NCBI RefSeq assembly: GCF_038419845.1
Contig: NZ_JBCAQT010000013.1
Span: forward strand, 1 to 64,000
DNA length: 64,000 bases
Direction of reading: 5' to 3'
From: Marinimicrobium sp038419845
GTDB taxonomy: Bacteria; Pseudomonadota; Gammaproteobacteria; Pseudomonadales; Cellvibrionaceae
This document shows positions 61,147-64,000 of the stretch, piece by piece. The position numbers and the translations under genes were made by a program. The notes under the pieces were generated by a model, which saw nothing but the letters and a program-made list of their open reading frames with translations, was not told where the DNA came from and made no database searches. Numbering within the stretch: position 1 is the stretch's first letter; the number at the start of each line of letters is the position of its first letter.

Positions 61147-61175
61147 ATCCTAGGCAGGGGCGGGGGTGCTGTCAA
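61147..61175 (-). promoter_or_regulatory. ispB promoter
   Basis: On the minus strand consensus -35 TTGACA (61175-61170), 17-bp GC-rich spacer, -10 TAGGAT (61152-61147), about 33 bases before the ATG. The structured element begins 38 bases further upstream. Confidence 0.82.
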
Positions 61176-61212
61176 GAATCCCGGTGGCATCCCTGCCTTC
61201 GATAGGTCTCTG

Positions 61213-61645
61213 TGCCCTAGATAGAGTATCTATGAATTTCAGTGATTGCTTCACGCCCGGCCCGCTCAGGGGTAAGGTCTTCCCGGACACGGCGTAAACC
61301 CATCCTTGGGGCCTCTCCACCGACATCCTGTCGGTGACGGTCCGGGAAGACCTTACCCCAGATCGGTCCTCCGCACATTGTAGGGCCCGCCGTGCGAGCC
61401 TGTAGGGCTGGTAAGCGACAGCGCACCTGCCATGAGGGTATCAGGCCACAAAATTATTGCTGGAGGGATTATATCTACAAGGCTCAGAGGCCCGATTTGG
61501 GGTGGACCGTTCCAAGACCGTCAACCGCGGGACTAGTGTTGACGAGTTACAGGGATGTACTCGCTACGTGTCTTGGAACGGTCCACCCCGAAGCGGGCCG
61601 GACGTGAAGCAATCACTGAAGTTCAAAACCACTGTATCTAGGGCA
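61213..61645. repeat. 433-bp element of two inverted 147-nt structured halves
   Basis: Left half 61213-61359 and right half 61499-61645 are inverted copies around a 139-nt spacer. Each half has a 54-bp terminal inverted repeat (61213-61266 with 61592-61645, 47 of 54 matching, including 29 bp with one mismatch), a 2-base gap and a 91-nt module. Each module is a perfect 20-bp stem (61269-61288/61340-61359 and 61499-61518/61570-61589) closing a 51-nt loop with smaller arms, for example CACCGACA-TCC-TGTCGGTG. The two stems differ at 8 of 20 positions, all compensated. The spacer holds two GTAGGG-headed segments (61380, 61402). No coding frame, no obvious target duplication. Confidence 0.85.
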
Positions 61646-61689
61646 TCCCCAAAGCGACCGGTCTCTCTGACTGTTATTGATGGTTGGTC

Positions 61690-62763
61690 CTACTGCCTTT
61701 TAATAGCATCACCCAGATCAAGCCCCTCGAGAATCTCGATATTGATCCCATCGGAAATGCCCGTCTTCACCCGGCGCTTTTCAAATTGCTGCTCGCCCAC
61801 CTCAACCTCGACAAACCGGCCATCCTCCTCAAACAGCAGATTGCCCTCATTGATCGCCAGCACCTCCTCCTTCTGGGCCATGATGATATCCGCGTTGGCG
61901 CTGTAGCCGGCGCGCAGGAAATCGTCCTCCTCCAGCTTGATCGCCGCCCGGATCTCGAAGTTGATGGTGCCCTGATCCTCGATCCCCTTGGGAGAAATGT
62001 ACTCCAGCGTGGCGGGAAAGGTCTCGCCATCCAGCGCACCGATGTTCAGGATCAACTCCATGCCCTCGCGCAGATTGCCCACTTCCGACTCATCCACCTG
62101 ACCCTCAAAGATCAGATCGGTCATGTCGGCAATGATGGCAATGGTGGTGCCTTCGTTGAAGGTGTTGGACTCAATCACAAACACCCCCTCCTTGACCGGC
62201 ACATCCAGCACCATGCCACTGGTGGTGGCGCGCACCCGGTTGGAGGTTTGATCGGCGCTGGTGGTCGCCCCTTCGGTGATCAGTGACACATTGTTCTCGG
62301 CCGCGGCCACGGACTCCTGCTGCAGCTCGTAGCTGAGCAGAAAGCTGTTGTACTCGGACTCGGAAATCAGGTTCTGCTCAAACAGCCGTTTCTGGCGTTG
62401 CAGCTCCCGTTCGGTGTTGCGCAGGTTGATGCGCGCCGTCTGCAGCTGGGATTGGGCCTGATTGAGGTGTTCCATATCGGGAATCAGCTTGATCCGGGCA
62501 ATCAGATCGCCCTCGCTCACCTGTTCTCCGCCGTCCATGTAGAGTTCGTCCACGACCCCGGAGACCTGGGATTTAATATTGATCTCCTGACGCGGCACGA
62601 TGGTCCCGATGGCGACCGTCTTGGTGACAATGTCGGTAATGAACGGCTTATCGGTCTGATGCACCACGGGCGGCTCCTGGGATTTCTGATACAGAAACCA
62701 GGTGGTCCACACAAACAGGGCAAGCAACAGTACCAGTGCGCCGATGGAAACAACTTTCTTCAT
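61690..62763 (-). CDS. Efflux membrane-fusion protein (HlyD/MacA type)
   Basis: Periplasmic adaptor linking an inner-membrane ABC permease to an outer-membrane channel. 357 aa. N-terminal membrane anchor (VVSIGALVLLLALFVWTTWFL, about 4-24), split lipoyl-like domain (KSQVSGVVDELYMDGGEQVS; RATTSGMVLDVPVKEG), coiled-coil hairpin about 95-170 (QSQLQTARINLRNTERELQR) and a beta-barrel domain. AAGGAG precedes the ATG. It lies 48 bases after the permease gene and is likely cotranscribed. Cargo unknown; lipoprotein, peptide or macrolide export are known for relatives. Confidence 0.9.
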   Translation of the reverse strand: MKKVVSIGALVLLLALFVWTTWFLYQKSQEPPVVHQTDKPFITDIVTKTVAIGTIVPRQEINIKSQVSGVVDELYMDGGEQVSEGDLIARIKLIPDMEHLNQAQSQLQTARINLRNTERELQRQKRLFEQNLISESEYNSFLLSYELQQESVAAAENNVSLITEGATTSADQTSNRVRATTSGMVLDVPVKEGVFVIESNTFNEGTTIAIIADMTDLIFEGQVDESEVGNLREGMELILNIGALDGETFPATLEYISPKGIEDQGTINFEIRAAIKLEEDDFLRAGYSANADIIMAQKEEVLAINEGNLLFEEDGRFVEVEVGEQQFEKRRVKTGISDGINIEILEGLDLGDAIKRQ

Positions 62764-62811
62764 GGTGACTCCTTGTGAACAAGCGTCGGCTGTTCGGGTA
62801 ATAAAGACAGA

Positions 62812-64000
62812 TCATTCATCCTGTAGGGCAACGATCGGATTGACTCGCGCCGCCTTGGCCGCCGGCAGTAGCGCGGCGAGCAGACCCGCCAGCATCAAGA
62901 CGCCGATGGCGACCAGTGCCGTGGAAAAATCGATTTCGGGGCGCTGAAACGTGTTACCGCTGGCGCCGATGCTCTGCAGATAGGCATTGACGCCCTCCAG
63001 CGCAAACACCCCGGCGACCAGGCCCAGGTAGCCGGCAAAACCGGTGATCACCAGTGCCTCCTGGACAATCATGCTGACGATGGCGCCGGGCGTGGAACCC
63101 AGAGCCTTGCGCAGGCCAATTTCGCGGGTGCGCTCTTTCACCACGATGAGCATGATATTGCCCACACCGATGACGCCCGCGAGAATGGTGCCGATGGCCA
63201 CAATCCAGCTGAAAACCTGAATGCCGGTAAACAATCCCTGAATCCGGTCGTAGAACTCCTGCATGTTCCAGCTACCGAATACCGCCCGATCGTCCGGGTG
63301 CACACGGTGGTACTCCTTGAGCAGGGTTTTGACTTTCTCTTCGACCATGGCGGCATCGTGCCCCGGCTTGGGAACCAGGGTGATGTTGCCGATCCAGCCG
63401 GCCTGGTTGAAGGCGTGGCGCAGGGTGCGGTTGGGGATGAAAATCGCCTCCTCCTCATTGGCCGCATTGTCGCCAGTTGTCATGGAGGTGAAGGTGCCCA
63501 CCACGGTGAAATTCACCCCGTGGATATTGATGTCCTGGCCGATGGGCTCTTCCCAGGGGGCGAACAACACTTCCTGAACCCCGCGTCCGATGATGGCAAT
63601 CTTGCGCTTCTCGTCGTAATCGAGCTGGTTGATGAACCGACCCTCGATATTGAGCGAGTGCAGATAGGCCTGGCCCGGCTGGGAGCCGCGCACGGAGAAA
63701 GTGCCGCTGTTGTCGTCCCGGACAATATACTGCTCATTGCCCCAGCCCCCGAGCCGGTTGAAGCCTCCGGCATAGCCCACCTCGGGGATGCGCGAGCGGA
63801 TCAGCTCGACATCGGCCGGCTTGAGGGTGATGCGTCGGCCCTGGGGCAGCCCGGCGTAGGGGAGTTGGGTGGGGCGTCCGGACCAGATGACGATCGAGTT
63901 GGTGACCTGACCGAAATTGGAGGTCATGCCATTTTCCAGGCCTTTGCCGGCGCCCAGCAGAATGACCAGCATGAAAATGCCCCAGAAGACGCCGAACGCG
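62812..64000 (-). CDS. MacB/FtsX-type ABC transporter permease, 5' end outside the window
   Basis: Partial: the reading frame runs on through the right edge of the window (AFGVFWGIFMLVILLGAGKG is read from the last bases), so the ATG at 63972 is internal. What is seen: the end of the first membrane helix, a large periplasmic MacB-like core domain (NIHGVNFTVVGTFTSM, about 240 residues) and three C-terminal helices of the FtsX fold (AIGTILAGVIGVGNIMLIVV; RTREIGLRKALGSTPGAI between helices). No ATPase domain is present in this chain, so a separate ATP-binding subunit probably lies further right. Works with the adaptor encoded downstream. Confidence 0.9.
   Translation of the reverse strand, partial: AFGVFWGIFMLVILLGAGKGLENGMTSNFGQVTNSIVIWSGRPTQLPYAGLPQGRRITLKPADVELIRSRIPEVGYAGGFNRLGGWGNEQYIVRDDNSGTFSVRGSQPGQAYLHSLNIEGRFINQLDYDEKRKIAIIGRGVQEVLFAPWEEPIGQDINIHGVNFTVVGTFTSMTTGDNAANEEEAIFIPNRTLRHAFNQAGWIGNITLVPKPGHDAAMVEEKVKTLLKEYHRVHPDDRAVFGSWNMQEFYDRIQGLFTGIQVFSWIVAIGTILAGVIGVGNIMLIVVKERTREIGLRKALGSTPGAIVSMIVQEALVITGFAGYLGLVAGVFALEGVNAYLQSIGASGNTFQRPEIDFSTALVAIGVLMLAGLLAALLPAAKAARVNPIVALQDE

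Noticed and set aside
61387..61607. Possible small protein genes in the spacer and right half of the structured element
   Set aside because: The only frames are short, cross the inverted repeats and lack ribosome binding sites and recognisable sequence.

Overview
The window reads as one contiguous stretch of a Gammaproteobacterium chromosome, probably from the Cellvibrionales (the Marinimicrobium / Saccharophagus / Cellvibrio neighbourhood). This is inferred from the 407-residue EF-Tu, the Pseudomonas-like order rplQ-uvrA-MFS-ssb (without the genes that sit between rplQ and uvrA in Pseudomonas), the fabA-fabB pair, a TonB-dependent receptor and the sugar-locus style. No phage, transposase gene or CRISPR array was seen.

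Layout. (1) 1-840: the 3' end of a 5S rRNA and its terminator, then a non-coding tract with three TCC-loop hairpins. (2) 841-10585: an accessory carbohydrate locus with a TonB-dependent receptor, beta-phosphoglucomutase, GH65 disaccharide phosphorylase, MFS sugar transporter, LacI-type regulator and Tat-exported sulfatase. Four transcription units share three TTGCAA-type palindromic operators placed on the -35 elements. One of these is a 44-bp perfect palindrome acting as a mirror-symmetric divergent promoter. The simplest reading is uptake, desulfation and phosphorolysis of a (possibly sulfated) alpha-glucobiose. (3) 10931-15216: a DUF1080 lipoprotein and a 1119-residue exported fusion (DUF1080 - cytochrome c - propeller). 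(4) 15395-19015: alr-birA-coaX-SPOR. (5) 19002-52021: the translation/transcription superlocus: tRNA-Thr/Tyr/Gly/Thr-tuf, tRNA-Trp-secE-nusG, rplKA-rplJL-rpoBC, rpsL-rpsG-fusA-tuf, the S10, spc and alpha operons through rplQ. (6) 52141-60150: uvrA (convergent), a YajR-like MFS, ssb, a degenerate RmlD-family protein, fabB and fabA. (7) 60151-64000: ispB, a 433-bp structured non-coding element, then an efflux adaptor and a MacB/FtsX-type permease cut by the window edge.

How the parts work together. Regions 4-6 are housekeeping and almost textbook. Three of their promoters (tRNA-tuf, rpsL, rpsJ) carry GC-rich discriminators like those of rRNA promoters, which suggests joint growth-rate/stringent control. 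The two tuf copies are identical over 1120 bp, a sign of gene conversion.

The two most unusual things are the symmetric operator/regulon of the sugar-sulfatase locus and the element at 61213-61645. That element consists of two inverted 147-nt halves. Each half has a perfect 20-bp stem closing a 51-nt loop, yet the two stems differ at eight positions that are all compensated. Everything here was read by eye; no alignment, folding or database search was run.
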